From positions 1,581,501 to 1,645,500 of the forward strand of contig NZ_CP041025.1 of assembly GCF_006385135.1 (NCBI RefSeq): a stretch of 64,000 nucleotides of DNA, in the 5' to 3' direction. This document shows positions 9,240 to 18,366 of this stretch, in pieces (position 1 is the stretch's first letter; every line of letters begins with the position of its first letter). This DNA comes from Paremcibacter congregatus (GTDB lineage Bacteria > Pseudomonadota > Alphaproteobacteria > Sphingomonadales > Emcibacteraceae). The translations under genes and the position numbers were made by a program. The notes under the pieces were generated by a model, which saw only the letters and a program-made list of their open reading frames with translations, was not told the origin of the DNA and did no database searches.

Positions 9240-10757
9240 TTATTTGGATTTAGAATTCGATTCATTGAGGAATGATATCTGTTCCGGGGCGTCATGCTGA
9301 TTCTTGTCGGTCAGATGGGTCGGGTATTCCCCGGTGAAACAGGCGTCGCAATATTGCGGCTCGTCAGGATTCCGGTCGGCGTCGCAAACGGCGCGATAGA
9401 GGCCGTCTATGGAAATGAAGTCGAGACTGTCAGCGCCGATATATTTGGTCATTTCCTCAATCGACATGCGGGAGGCGAGCAGCTTGTCCTTTTCCGGCGT
9501 GTCGACGCCGTAATAGCAAGGATCGGTGGTTGGCGGGCTGGCGATGCGGAGATGCACTTCCTTGGCCCCGGCCTGGCGCACCATGTCGACAATCTTGATG
9601 GATGTGGTGCCGCGGACGATGCTGTCATCAACGAGAACCACGATCTTTCCTTCGATCTCGCCGCGATTGGCATTATGCTTCAGTTTGACACCGAGATGGC
9701 GAATCTGGTCGGATGGCTCAATAAAGGTCCGGCCGACATAATGGTTGCGGATGATGCCGAGTTCAAACGGGATGCCGGCTTCCTGAGCATAACCAATGGC
9801 CGCAGGGGTGCCAGAATCCGGTACAGGCACTACAAGATCCGCCTTGACCTTGGATTCTTTCGCCAGTTCCCGCCCGATATGTTTGCGTACCTTATAGACA
9901 CTCGTCCCGTCCGTGAGACTGTCGGGGCGGGAGAAATAAACATGTTCAAAAATGCAGGGACGGGGCTTCTGAACCGGGAAAGGCTTCAGGGAATGCAGCC
10001 CGTTTTCATCAATGGTGATTACCTCGCCGGGCTCCACGTCTCTGATATATTCTGCGCCGATGATATCCAGAGCGCAGGTCTCGGAAGCGAAAATATAACT
10101 GCTGTCTGAAAGTTTGCCAAGCACGAGAGGACGCACACCGAGCGGATCACGCGCGCCAATCAGGCGTTTCTTGCTGAGTGCGACAATGGCGAAGGCACCT
10201 TCGATCCGGCGCAGAGCATCAATGAAACGATCCTGAAGGGCCTGATAGGTGCTGGTGGCGACCAGATGGATCAAAACTTCCGAATCCGATGTGGACTGGA
10301 AGATAGATCCCTTGCTGACCAGCAACTGACGCAAGGTTACGGCATTGGTCAGGTTGCCATTGTGGGCTACTGCGAAGCCGCCGGATGCGAGATCGGCGAA
10401 CAGGGGCTGAATATTGCGCATTCCGCCGCCGCCGGCGGTTGAATAACGGACATGTCCGATGGCGCTATCGCCGGGCAGGGATTCTATGATCGGCTGGCTG
10501 TTGAAGTTATCGGCCACATGGCCCTGAGACTTATGAGAATGGAACTGGTTTTTATCAAAGGTGACGATCCCGGCGGCTTCCTGTCCCCGATGTTGCAAGG
10601 CATGCAAGCCGAGTACGGTATGGGCGGCGGATTCCGGATGCTTGTAGATGCCAAAGACGCCGCATTCATCATGAAACTTGTCATCCCCTTCAGACGAAAA
10701 CGGACTTGTCGCTAGTGGGGCCTGAGGGGCGAGGGGGGACGAATTACGATCTGTCAT
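9240..10757 (-). CDS. purF: amidophosphoribosyltransferase
   Basis: First committed step of purine synthesis: transfers glutamine amide nitrogen to PRPP. 505 residues. The N-terminal nucleophile cysteine is C32 in DECGVFGIY, so a 31-residue propeptide would have to be removed. This makes it the processed, B. subtilis-like class rather than the E. coli class, where Cys directly follows Met. The C-terminal phosphoribosyltransferase domain shows VVLVDDSIVRGTTS. A cysteine-rich end (CDADRNPDEPQYCDACF) hints at an iron-sulfur cluster, as in the processed class. It lies in the radA-cvpA-purF-SDR run. Confidence 0.95.
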   Translation of the reverse strand: MTDRNSSPLAPQAPLATSPFSSEGDDKFHDECGVFGIYKHPESAAHTVLGLHALQHRGQEAAGIVTFDKNQFHSHKSQGHVADNFNSQPIIESLPGDSAIGHVRYSTAGGGGMRNIQPLFADLASGGFAVAHNGNLTNAVTLRQLLVSKGSIFQSTSDSEVLIHLVATSTYQALQDRFIDALRRIEGAFAIVALSKKRLIGARDPLGVRPLVLGKLSDSSYIFASETCALDIIGAEYIRDVEPGEVITIDENGLHSLKPFPVQKPRPCIFEHVYFSRPDSLTDGTSVYKVRKHIGRELAKESKVKADLVVPVPDSGTPAAIGYAQEAGIPFELGIIRNHYVGRTFIEPSDQIRHLGVKLKHNANRGEIEGKIVVLVDDSIVRGTTSIKIVDMVRQAGAKEVHLRIASPPTTDPCYYGVDTPEKDKLLASRMSIEEMTKYIGADSLDFISIDGLYRAVCDADRNPDEPQYCDACFTGEYPTHLTDKNQHDAPEQISFLNESNSKSK

Positions 10758-10829
10758 ATTTTAGCCAACTCATGAAAATGGTAATTGGGGGCGTTATATT
10801 GCCTATTATAGCAGATGGGAACCTTTATT

Positions 10830-11480
10830 TTAATCTTTCGAGAGTTTCTCGAACAGTTTGTTCATCTCTTCCTGATTTTCTTTTTTATATTTCTTGTCTT
10901 CCTTGTCATCTGCCGGGAAGGAAGGCATCATTTTCTTGACCCGTTCCAGTGCTTCCAGGTCTTTTCGCTTCTCGTCAAAGTAGGGGTTCAGGGTGGTGAC
11001 CATGCTGGCGCCATACTGGATCAGGGGCCGGGATTTGGCGTCCTTGAACCAGTCGGGGTGATTATTTTCTGAAATAAAGGGCAGGGTGATCATATACAGG
11101 CAACTGATGAAGAACATGCCGCCGACCAGACCGAACAAAAGCCCCATGGCGCTATCAAGTGAGCCAATATCGCTGTTTTTAACAATCTTGCCAACCATGC
11201 CGGCGATCATTTTCAGGGTCAGTAAAGACAGGGCAAACAGAATGGCGTAAGTCAATCCGAAGGCCATAAGGTCCGGCTGAATGATTTCGCTTACTTTGGG
11301 CAGCACAAAGGGGGCAAAACCGGTGGTGACGAAATAGGCCCCGCCCCAGGCCGCCAAAGTGAGCGCCGAAGCGGTAAAGCCGCGCACGTAGGAAGCAATG
11401 CCAAAAATGAGCAGAATCAGAATGACGGTAATATCCAGCGGATTGACACTGAAGCCTTGGTAGAGATCACTAGTAATCAT
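10830..11480 (-). CDS. cvpA: CvpA family membrane protein
   Basis: 216-residue inner-membrane protein with about four hydrophobic helices in the first 150 residues (NPLDITVILILLIFGIASYV near the start), then a charged tail rich in Lys and Glu. CvpA family members usually sit directly upstream of purF, as here (72 bases). CvpA was first linked to colicin V production and later to envelope homeostasis; the biochemical activity is not settled. The start is the ATG at 11480, just downstream of radA. Confidence 0.88.
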   Translation of the reverse strand: MITSDLYQGFSVNPLDITVILILLIFGIASYVRGFTASALTLAAWGGAYFVTTGFAPFVLPKVSEIIQPDLMAFGLTYAILFALSLLTLKMIAGMVGKIVKNSDIGSLDSAMGLLFGLVGGMFFISCLYMITLPFISENNHPDWFKDAKSRPLIQYGASMVTTLNPYFDEKRKDLEALERVKKMMPSFPADDKEDKKYKKENQEEMNKLFEKLSKD

Positions 11481-11507
11481 GTTGACGCATTCCTTGTCAT
11501 ATCACCC

Positions 11508-12887
11508 CTATTGTAGCGCATCCTGAGCTATCAGGTCGACCAGTTTAGAGACCTGATCCAGTTCTGTAAACTTGAGGCTTCGGCCTTTTTGCTTGATGCC
11601 CGTGGGGATAAAAGCCTGCATAAAGCCGAGTTTCGCGGATTCCTTCACCCGGGCTTCAGCCTGTGACACGGGTCTGATTTCGCCGGACAGGCTGATTTCG
11701 CCAAAGAGGATGGTTTCTTCCGGTATTGGACGATCAGAAAGTGACGATATCAAGGCGGCGGCGACCGCCATATCGGCGGCGGGTTCCGTAATGCGCAATC
11801 CGCCCGCCACATTGAGGTAAATATCATAGGCGCCGAGCCCAAGGCCGCATCGGGCATCCAGCACGGCGATAATCATCGCAAGCCGGCCATTATCCCAGCC
11901 AACAACGGCGCGGCGCGGTTGCCCAAGAGAGGAGGGCGCGACGAGCGCCTGAATTTCCACCAGCATCGGTCGAGAGCCTTCCATGCCGGCGAAGATGGCC
12001 GATCCGCTGATGTCGCCGGAACGGTTGCCGATAAACAGGGCCGAGGGGTTGGAGACTTCCTGCAGTCCCAGATCGCTCATCTCAAACACACCAATTTCGT
12101 CGGTGCCGCCAAAGCGGTTTTTCACCGCCCGGAGAATACGGAACTGATGGCCCCGGTCGCCTTCGAAGTAGAGCACAGTATCGACCATATGTTCCAGTAC
12201 CCGGGGACCGGCGATCTGTCCATCCTTGGTCACATGCCCGACCAGAAGGATACAGACATTCTTGCGTTTGGCGTAATGGATCAGTTCCTGGGCGCAGGTG
12301 CGGACCTGGGTTACGGTGCCGGGGGCGCTTTCCACCGTATCGGCATACATGGTCTGGATGGAATCGATCACCACCACCTGCAGGCCGGGTTGTTGATCCA
12401 GAGTGGTCAGTATATCGCGCAGATTTGTTTCGGAGCCAAGGCGCACCGGACTTTTTTCATGGCCGAGTCTTTTGGCGCGCATTCGCACCTGTGAAATGGA
12501 TTCTTCGCCGGAGATATAGACTGTATTGACATTATTTTGCGCCAGACGGCTGACAGCCTGCAGCAGAATGGTCGATTTACCGATGCCGGGGTCGCCGCCG
12601 ATCAGGATGGCGGAACCGGGCACCAGTCCCCCGCCACAGGCCCGGTCGAATTCATTTATGGTGGATATCAGACGCGGCGGCGGCGTATCCTCGCCCTGCA
12701 GGTCACCAAGGTCAATGACCCGTCCTTTGCTGCTGCTGGCGGACGCTTTGCCAAGTCCTGTCGGGGTGGCGGAGGTCTGTTCCTCAACAATGCTGTTCCA
12801 CTCATTGCAGGCCTCGCACTGGCCGGCCCATTTGCCGGTGATGGACCCGCAGGACTGACAGACAAATGTTTTGCGCTGTTTTGCCAT
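11508..12887 (-). CDS. radA: DNA repair protein RadA
   Basis: RecA-like ATPase that promotes branch migration in recombinational repair. 459 residues. The N-terminal zinc finger uses C10, C13, C24 and C27. Walker A GGDPGIGKST is at 97-106. The RadA-specific KNRFG motif lies near 256, and a Lon-protease-like C-terminal domain follows. The start is the ATG one base past the mlaF stop, so it is very likely cotranscribed with mlaE-mlaF upstream and cvpA-purF downstream. Confidence 0.95.
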   Translation of the reverse strand: MAKQRKTFVCQSCGSITGKWAGQCEACNEWNSIVEEQTSATPTGLGKASASSSKGRVIDLGDLQGEDTPPPRLISTINEFDRACGGGLVPGSAILIGGDPGIGKSTILLQAVSRLAQNNVNTVYISGEESISQVRMRAKRLGHEKSPVRLGSETNLRDILTTLDQQPGLQVVVIDSIQTMYADTVESAPGTVTQVRTCAQELIHYAKRKNVCILLVGHVTKDGQIAGPRVLEHMVDTVLYFEGDRGHQFRILRAVKNRFGGTDEIGVFEMSDLGLQEVSNPSALFIGNRSGDISGSAIFAGMEGSRPMLVEIQALVAPSSLGQPRRAVVGWDNGRLAMIIAVLDARCGLGLGAYDIYLNVAGGLRITEPAADMAVAAALISSLSDRPIPEETILFGEISLSGEIRPVSQAEARVKESAKLGFMQAFIPTGIKQKGRSLKFTELDQVSKLVDLIAQDALQ

Positions 12888-12888
12888 G

Positions 12889-13665
12889 TTACGCTTTCAG
12901 GACTTCCATCTGGATTGGCCCTTCGGCCTTGCCGTGAATGAATTGTTCGACGTATGGATTGTTGCTGTGGTCAATGTCGGCCCGGGGACCGCTCCAGATG
13001 ATCTTGCCTTTGTAGATCATGGCAACCTTGTCGGCGATTTTGCGCACGCTCGACATGTCATGGGTGATGGTCAGGGCCGTGGCGCCAACTTCCTTGACAC
13101 ATTCGACAATCAGTTCGTTGATCACATCGGCCATGATCGGGTCGAGCCCGGTGGTCGGTTCATCAAAGAAGATAATTTCCGGCTTGTTGGCGATGGCGCG
13201 GGCAAGGCCAACTCGTTTTTGCATGCCACCGGATAATTCTGCGGGGCTCAGGGTCGCTACATCGGGGGTGAGACCGACCCGGCGCAGGTTTTCAATGGCG
13301 ATTTCCTTGGCATCTTTGCGGCTGACTTTGCGTTCTGCCAGCAGACCGAAGGCGACATTTTCCCACACCGGCAAACTGTCGAACAGGGCGGCGCCCTGGA
13401 ACAGCATACCGAATTTCCGCTGCAGTCGCTTGCGGTCATTGCCGGTCAGGCCCACGGTTTCCTCGCCATCGACCTTGATGCTGCCGCCATCAGGGTGCAA
13501 CAGGCCAAGAATGCATTTCAGGGTTACGGATTTGCCGGACCCGGATCCGCCAATGATCACCATGGATTCACCGGGCATGACATCGAGATCGACGCTGTCC
13601 AGTACCACTTTGGGGCCAAATTTTTTATGCAGTCCTTTTAAACTGATCTTGGGCGTTTGGGTCAT
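12889..13665 (-). CDS. mlaF: ABC transporter ATP-binding protein, MlaF-type
   Basis: 258-residue ATPase of the MCE/Mla phospholipid-transport type. Walker A GGSGSGKS is at 39-46, the signature LSGGMQKR is near 145, and Walker B IIFFDEPTTGLDP follows. Its start overlaps the stop of the MlaE-like permease gene (ATGA at 13662-13665). No MlaD/MCE or MlaC gene follows; radA comes next. The partner substrate-binding subunits must be elsewhere on the chromosome. The role in outer-membrane lipid asymmetry is inferred from the family. Confidence 0.88.
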   Translation of the reverse strand: MTQTPKISLKGLHKKFGPKVVLDSVDLDVMPGESMVIIGGSGSGKSVTLKCILGLLHPDGGSIKVDGEETVGLTGNDRKRLQRKFGMLFQGAALFDSLPVWENVAFGLLAERKVSRKDAKEIAIENLRRVGLTPDVATLSPAELSGGMQKRVGLARAIANKPEIIFFDEPTTGLDPIMADVINELIVECVKEVGATALTITHDMSSVRKIADKVAMIYKGKIIWSGPRADIDHSNNPYVEQFIHGKAEGPIQMEVLKA

Positions 13666-14438
13666 GATGCGAAAAACAGCTCCGTTACGATATAGTTGGA
13701 CAAAAGGATCAGCATGCAGGCCGAAACCACGGCATTGGTGGTGGAAATCCCCACGCCTTGTGCGCCGCCGCGGCTATGATAGCCGTGATAGCAGCCCATC
13801 AAGGAGATGAAGAAGCCGAATACGGCCCCCTTGGTCAGACTGGCGTAGACATCCATGGCTTCCAGAAAATCCATGGTCAGGGTCATGTAATTGCCGGCAT
13901 TGAAATTAAGTTTCCCCGTGGCGATCAGAAACCCGCCCATCACGCCAACCGTATCGGCAACGATGACCAGCATGAACGGCATCATCAGGGTGGTGGCGAT
14001 AATCCGGGGGGCAATAAGATATTTAAACGGGTCTGTGGACAGGGTCGCCATGGCGTCGATCTGTTCGGTAACCCGCATGGTGCCCAGTTCCGCGGCCATG
14101 GAGGCGCTGACCCGACCGGCGACGATCAGGCCGCAGAGCACGGGCCCGAGTTCGCGGACGATACCGATGACCACAATGCTGGGCAGGGCGCTTTCAGCAT
14201 TGAAGCGCGAACCGCCCTCGTAAATATTGAGCGCCAGCGCCGCACCGGTGAACAGGGCCGTCAATCCGACGACCGGCAGGGAATAATAGCCGATGGTCAT
14301 CATTTGACGGATCAGGGATCTGAAATAAAATGGCGGGGTAAACATATGCGACAGGGCGGTAATGGCGAACAGCCCTAACCGGCCGGCGGCCTGTAAAAAG
14401 CTAAAAGCAATCCGCCCGATGACGGCTAGAAAATTCAT
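13662..14438 (-). CDS. mlaE: MlaE-family ABC transporter permease
   Basis: 258-residue integral membrane protein with the MlaE pattern: the segment from PSIVVIGIVRELGPVLCGL continues into AGRVSASMAAELGTM, and the C-terminal half contains further hydrophobic helices. I chose the ATG at 14438, with GGTGAG just upstream; the in-frame TTG at 14450 would place the start inside that ribosome binding site. It pairs with the overlapping ATPase gene. It starts 35 bases after alr. Confidence 0.88.
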   Translation of the reverse strand: MNFLAVIGRIAFSFLQAAGRLGLFAITALSHMFTPPFYFRSLIRQMMTIGYYSLPVVGLTALFTGAALALNIYEGGSRFNAESALPSIVVIGIVRELGPVLCGLIVAGRVSASMAAELGTMRVTEQIDAMATLSTDPFKYLIAPRIIATTLMMPFMLVIVADTVGVMGGFLIATGKLNFNAGNYMTLTMDFLEAMDVYASLTKGAVFGFFISLMGCYHGYHSRGGAQGVGISTTNAVVSACMLILLSNYIVTELFFAS

Positions 14439-14473
14439 ATTCTCACCCAATTCTGTTTTTATAAAAAGCGCCC

Positions 14474-15577
14474 TTATTTATAGACGCGCTGGTAACGTTC
14501 CTTAACCCCGGTCAGGATTTCATACTGGCTTAAAGTAGAGACTTCCGACGCCATTTCAAGTGTAATATGCTCTCCCAGAAGTTCCACATCATCACCGGGG
14601 CTGATTTCCGTCACCTCAAGGTCTGTAATGTCCACGGCAATCATGTCCATCGACACCCGGCCGACGATCGGCAACATGTGGCCCTTATAGGCAGTCTGGC
14701 CGCAATTGTTGAATACCTGAAGATAGCCATCGGCATAACCGACGTTGATAATGGCGATGCGGGAAGGCCGCTCGGCGGTCCATGTGGCGCCGTAACCGAC
14801 GGTTTCCCCAATCCGGAGATCCCGCAGTTGCAACACCTTGCCGGAAATATGATAGGCGGCCTGAATGCCGTCGGGCAGGGGGCGCGGGGACGGGTTGCCA
14901 CCGAACATCATTAGCCCTGGTCGCGCCAGATCAAAGTGATAATCCGGGCCCAATAGAATGCCGCCGGAATTGGCGAGGCTCGCCGGGATGCCGGGGAAAT
15001 GCCGGGTGATGGCGGTGAAATTCTGCAATTGAGTGAGGTTCAGTGGATGTTCCGGTGCATCGGAACAGGCCAGATGGCTCATGATCAGGGCGATGTTGAG
15101 ACAAGCCTGCAGGGTAGTGTCGCCGATAAAGGCGCCGGTTTCTTGCGGCGACAGGCCAAGCCGGTTGATGCCGCTGTCAAAGTGGATGGCGCAGGCCGGA
15201 CGATCAGCCGCTGTCACGGCCGCCCAGAGTTGGATCTGGTCAAGATCATTAAGGACAGGACGGATGCGATGCTGGATAAAGTAGGGGACATGACCGGGAA
15301 AGACGCCATTGAGCACATAGATGATGGCGTCCGGCACATGGCGACGGAGTTTGATGGCCTCGGCCAAATTGGCGACGAAGAAATTGCGACACCCGGCCTT
15401 GTTGTACAGGGCCGGAGCGACCTGTTCGATGCCCATGCCGTAAGCGTCAGCCTTGACCATCGCGGCGCAATCGGTGCCGCCAGCAAGGCTGCGGCAGGTC
15501 CGGTAATTGGTGATAATGCGGTCGAGGTCAATGGTGAGGGTGGCCTGACAGTCGGATGGGAACGCCTCACATGTCAT
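14474..15577 (-). CDS. alr: alanine racemase
   Basis: PLP enzyme that makes D-alanine for peptidoglycan. 367 residues. The PLP lysine is K42 in MVKADAYGMG. The segment GETVGYGATW near residue 255 contains the tyrosine acting as the opposite base, and the family ending LTGVKERYQRVY is present. It starts 31 bases after the dnaB stop, the normal dnaB-alr order in this class. The catabolic or biosynthetic role cannot be told apart here; the housekeeping context favours cell-wall synthesis. Confidence 0.93.
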   Translation of the reverse strand: MTCEAFPSDCQATLTIDLDRIITNYRTCRSLAGGTDCAAMVKADAYGMGIEQVAPALYNKAGCRNFFVANLAEAIKLRRHVPDAIIYVLNGVFPGHVPYFIQHRIRPVLNDLDQIQLWAAVTAADRPACAIHFDSGINRLGLSPQETGAFIGDTTLQACLNIALIMSHLACSDAPEHPLNLTQLQNFTAITRHFPGIPASLANSGGILLGPDYHFDLARPGLMMFGGNPSPRPLPDGIQAAYHISGKVLQLRDLRIGETVGYGATWTAERPSRIAIINVGYADGYLQVFNNCGQTAYKGHMLPIVGRVSMDMIAVDITDLEVTEISPGDDVELLGEHITLEMASEVSTLSQYEILTGVKERYQRVYK

Positions 15578-15608
15578 TATTCATGCTTTCCTAAAATCAT
15601 TCGGGCCT

Positions 15609-17138
15609 TTACTCGTTTTGTGCGGGCAGATAGTCATCCGATGTGGGCAGGTCCGAGAAGCGGGTGGTGTTGGCTTCGAACTGCAACGTAATGATGCCTG
15701 TCGGGCCGTGCCGCTGCTTGCCGATGATGAATTCCGCCTTGCCAAACAGTTTCTCGCCTTCTTCCTGCCAGATCATATGTTCCGGGGTGTCGGCGTCGGG
15801 TTCAACCTGATTGTGATAATATTCGGGCCGGTAAACGAAGGTCACCATATCGGCGTCCTGCTCGATCGATCCGGATTCCCGCAAATCCGACAGCAGCGGA
15901 CGTTTGTTATCGCGGGATTCGATAGTTCGGCTCAACTGGGAAAGGGCCAGAACCGGGATTTCCAGTTCCTTGGCGAGACCTTTCAGTCCCCGGGTGATTT
16001 CCGAAATTTCCTGCACCCGGTTTTCCGGGCCACGGCCGTTGCGGCTTGAACCGGACAGAAGTTGCAGATAGTCAATTACCAGAAAGCCGAGGCCATGTTG
16101 GCGTTTCAGCCGCCGGGCCCGGGTGCGTAACGCCCCGATGGTCAGTGACGCCGTGTCATCGATAAACAGCGGCAGTTCTTCCAGATCCTGAGCCGTGCGG
16201 GCGAGCTTGTTGAACTGTTCCTGATCCAGACGTCCCTGACGCAGATCCTGAGACGACAGCGAGGCCTGCTCTGACAGGATACGGGCGGCGAGCTGATCAG
16301 CGGACATTTCCAGCGAGAAGAAGGCGACAACCGCGCCTTTGTTTTCTTCGTGCGGCACCCCGAGCAAGGCATCGTCACGATAGGCTTTCGCGGCGTTAAA
16401 GGCCATATTCGTGGCCAGTGCCGTTTTTCCCATGGCGGGGCGTCCGGCGAGGATCATCAGGTCGGACTTATGCAGGCCGCCGATATGCTTGTTGATGCTG
16501 TCGAAACCGGTGGTTTTTCCGGCGAGTTTGCCGCCGCGCTTGAAGGCCATTTCAATGATATTGACCGCATCGGTGGCCGATTTGGCGAAGCTCTTGAAAC
16601 CGCTCTCGGAACTGCCCTGCTCGGCGAGGGAATAGAGCCGTTTCTCGGCCTCTTCAATCTGGGCCTGAACGGAGTTTTCCACGTCATGGTCATAGGCGTC
16701 ATTGACGATATCGGTGCCGACGGTGATCAGTTCGCGTTTGATCGCCATCTGATAAATGATCTGGCCATACTCGACTGTATTGATGATAGAGACCGCCGCC
16801 GTGGCCAGCCGCGCCAGATAACCCGCGCCACCGATTTCCGCCAGGGTTTCTTCATTCTCGAAATAAGGTTTCAGGGTTACGGGCGAGGCGATCAGACCTT
16901 TTTCGATCAGTTGCAAACAGGCCTGGAAAATTTTCTGATGCGCCGGATTGACGAAATGTTCTTCCTTGAGGAAGTCCTGCACCCGTGCGACGGCCTCGTT
17001 ATTGACCAGGATCGCCCCGAGCAGAGCCTGTTCGGCTTCCAGATTATGAGGAGTCTGGCGATAATTTTCCACATCATAGGGCACAATATTGTCGCCCTGC
17101 ATGTTGTCATCAATCGGTATATCTGGAAAGTCGTTCAT
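15609..17138 (-). CDS. dnaB: replicative DNA helicase
   Basis: Hexameric helicase that unwinds the replication fork. 509 residues. The N-terminal domain (PHNLEAEQALLGAIL at 30-44) mediates hexamer and primase contacts. The RecA-like motor has Walker A GRPAMGKT at 232-239 and the DnaB motifs FFSLEMSADQLAARIL and DYLQLL. No intein or insertion is present. The ATG at 17138 is the start. It heads the long minus-strand run. The rplI terminator upstream means it needs its own promoter between 17139 and 17400. Confidence 0.96.
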   Translation of the reverse strand: MNDFPDIPIDDNMQGDNIVPYDVENYRQTPHNLEAEQALLGAILVNNEAVARVQDFLKEEHFVNPAHQKIFQACLQLIEKGLIASPVTLKPYFENEETLAEIGGAGYLARLATAAVSIINTVEYGQIIYQMAIKRELITVGTDIVNDAYDHDVENSVQAQIEEAEKRLYSLAEQGSSESGFKSFAKSATDAVNIIEMAFKRGGKLAGKTTGFDSINKHIGGLHKSDLMILAGRPAMGKTALATNMAFNAAKAYRDDALLGVPHEENKGAVVAFFSLEMSADQLAARILSEQASLSSQDLRQGRLDQEQFNKLARTAQDLEELPLFIDDTASLTIGALRTRARRLKRQHGLGFLVIDYLQLLSGSSRNGRGPENRVQEISEITRGLKGLAKELEIPVLALSQLSRTIESRDNKRPLLSDLRESGSIEQDADMVTFVYRPEYYHNQVEPDADTPEHMIWQEEGEKLFGKAEFIIGKQRHGPTGIITLQFEANTTRFSDLPTSDDYLPAQNE

Positions 17139-17402
17139 TCTTATTAATCTATCCCTTTTCGAATCTACCTATAATAGGCGAATATGGCCAAAATGGAATA
17201 GCCGATTAAACGGGGTGGGGGGATAAAATTTATGAGAAGCGTGATGTCTGGAGTTTTATAGAGACCTAACCGGTGCGGACCCCGGTGGGGCGACTGTGTA
17301 AATGGAGTTCCTGCAGGATCGCTTTGACTAGGGCCGGGAAATTTATATTGCCCTGATCGGCGAGGTCCGCCGCTTTGTAGGAGGAGGGTAACAGCGGGGC
17401 AT
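17139..17402 (-). other. intergenic region with a possible 3' gene remnant
   Basis: Upstream of dnaB. On the minus strand, 17403-17266 forms an open stretch of about 45 codons ending in TAG: the residues include SSYKAADLADQGNINFPAL, then VKAILQELHLHSRPTGVRTG. It has ordinary coding composition but no start codon, and a stop lies just upstream inside the rplI terminator. I read it as a possible remnant of a lost gene or as chance. I do not recognise the family. The dnaB promoter should also lie here, but no box stands out. Confidence 0.25.
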
Positions 17403-17435
17403 AAAAAAGGGCCGCCGGTTAGGGCAGCCCTTTTT
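17403..17435 (-). terminator. intrinsic terminator after rplI
   Basis: On the minus strand an 8-bp stem (GGGCTGCC/GGCGGCCC with one G-U pair), loop CTAACC, is followed directly by six T. It ends the rpsF-rpsR-rplI operon. Confidence 0.85.
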
Positions 17436-17453
17436 AAATTTTTGCAGCGAAAA

Positions 17454-18089
17454 TTACGCGCTTTTTTCTTCTTCTTCGGTCGCTTCTTCAGCAACAGTTT
17501 CTTCAACTGTTTCTTCTTCCGCTTCGTCATCAGTCAGAACCGCTTCCAGATCTTCTTCTTTTTCGAAGTAATCTTCTACGGAAATGTCTTCAGCTTCTTC
17601 AGCGGCTTTCGCGTCCAAGCCTTTTTCCTGCATCTCGGCTTCTTCAGCAGAGCGGGCCACATTGACTTTAACAGTCGCGGAAACTTCAGCGTGCAGTTTC
17701 AGTTCAATGTCATAAATACCGAGGTATTTAATGGCGTGGTCCATCACCACCTGAGTGCGGGCGATTTTCAGATCCTGTTCGGCAAAGACACCGGAGATGT
17801 CGCGGGCGGAAACGGAACCGTACAGGTTGCCGGATTCACCAGCCTGACGGATCAGGACGGCGGATGCGCCTTCCAGTTTCACGGCAACGGCTTCGGCTTC
17901 ACTCTTGGCTTCCAGGTTGCGGGCTTCGATCTCGGCGCGCTGGCCTTCGAACAAGTCGCGGTTGGCTTTGTTGGAACGCAGAGCTTTTTTCTGTGGCAAA
18001 AGGAAGTTACGGGCAAAGCCGTCCTTCACAGTGACAATATCACCAATCTGACCCAGTTTACGAACCCGTTCGAGAAGTATGATTTCCAT
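17454..18089 (-). CDS. rplI: 50S ribosomal protein L9
   Basis: L9 binds 23S rRNA through its N-terminal domain (MEIILLERVRKLGQIGD, then VKDGFARNFLLPQKKAL) and helps maintain reading frame. At 211 residues it is longer than the usual 150 or so. The extra 60 residues form a very acidic tail (EDISVEDYFEKEEDLEAVL, then runs of Glu broken by Thr, Val and Ala). Acidic extensions of L9 occur in other alphaproteobacteria. It is the last gene of rpsF-rpsR-rplI, 13 bases after rpsR. Confidence 0.95.
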   Translation of the reverse strand: MEIILLERVRKLGQIGDIVTVKDGFARNFLLPQKKALRSNKANRDLFEGQRAEIEARNLEAKSEAEAVAVKLEGASAVLIRQAGESGNLYGSVSARDISGVFAEQDLKIARTQVVMDHAIKYLGIYDIELKLHAEVSATVKVNVARSAEEAEMQEKGLDAKAAEEAEDISVEDYFEKEEDLEAVLTDDEAEEETVEETVAEEATEEEEKSA

Positions 18090-18102
18090 GATTCATTCTC
18101 CC

Positions 18103-18354
18103 TTATTGAACGATGTATGGCAGAAGTGCCAGATTACGGGCGCGTTTAATCGCTTTGGCCAGTTCACGCTGTTTCTTTGTGGAAACGGCAGTGATGCGGC
18201 TTGGTACGATTTTACCACGCTCGGAAATGAATTTTGTCAGAAGACGTACGTCTTTATAGTCGATAACCTGGGCGTTGGCGCCAGAGAATGGACATGTTTT
18301 ACGACGTCTGAAGAAAGGGCGACGGGTTTGACCGCCTGAATTTTGTTCAGCCAT
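18103..18354 (-). CDS. rpsR: 30S ribosomal protein S18
   Basis: 83-residue small-subunit protein that pairs with S6 on the platform. Recognisable from [12 protein letters not shown] near the N-terminus, then [20 protein letters not shown], and [20 protein letters not shown]. The start ATG at 18354 is 12 bases after rpsF. Middle gene of the S6-S18-L9 operon. Confidence 0.96.
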   Translation of the reverse strand: MAEQNSGGQTRRPFFRRRKTCPFSGANAQVIDYKDVRLLTKFISERGKIVPSRITAVSTKKQRELAKAIKRARNLALLPYIVQ

Positions 18355-18366
18355 GAGAAGGTCTCC

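Noticed and set aside
9294-10109. 271-codon plus-strand frame opposite purF
   Set aside because: Shadow of a well-identified gene; no recognisable domain.
17165-17530. Lys-rich minus-strand frame overlapping the end of rplI
   Set aside because: It is the acidic L9 tail read in another frame on the same strand and runs through the rplI terminator.
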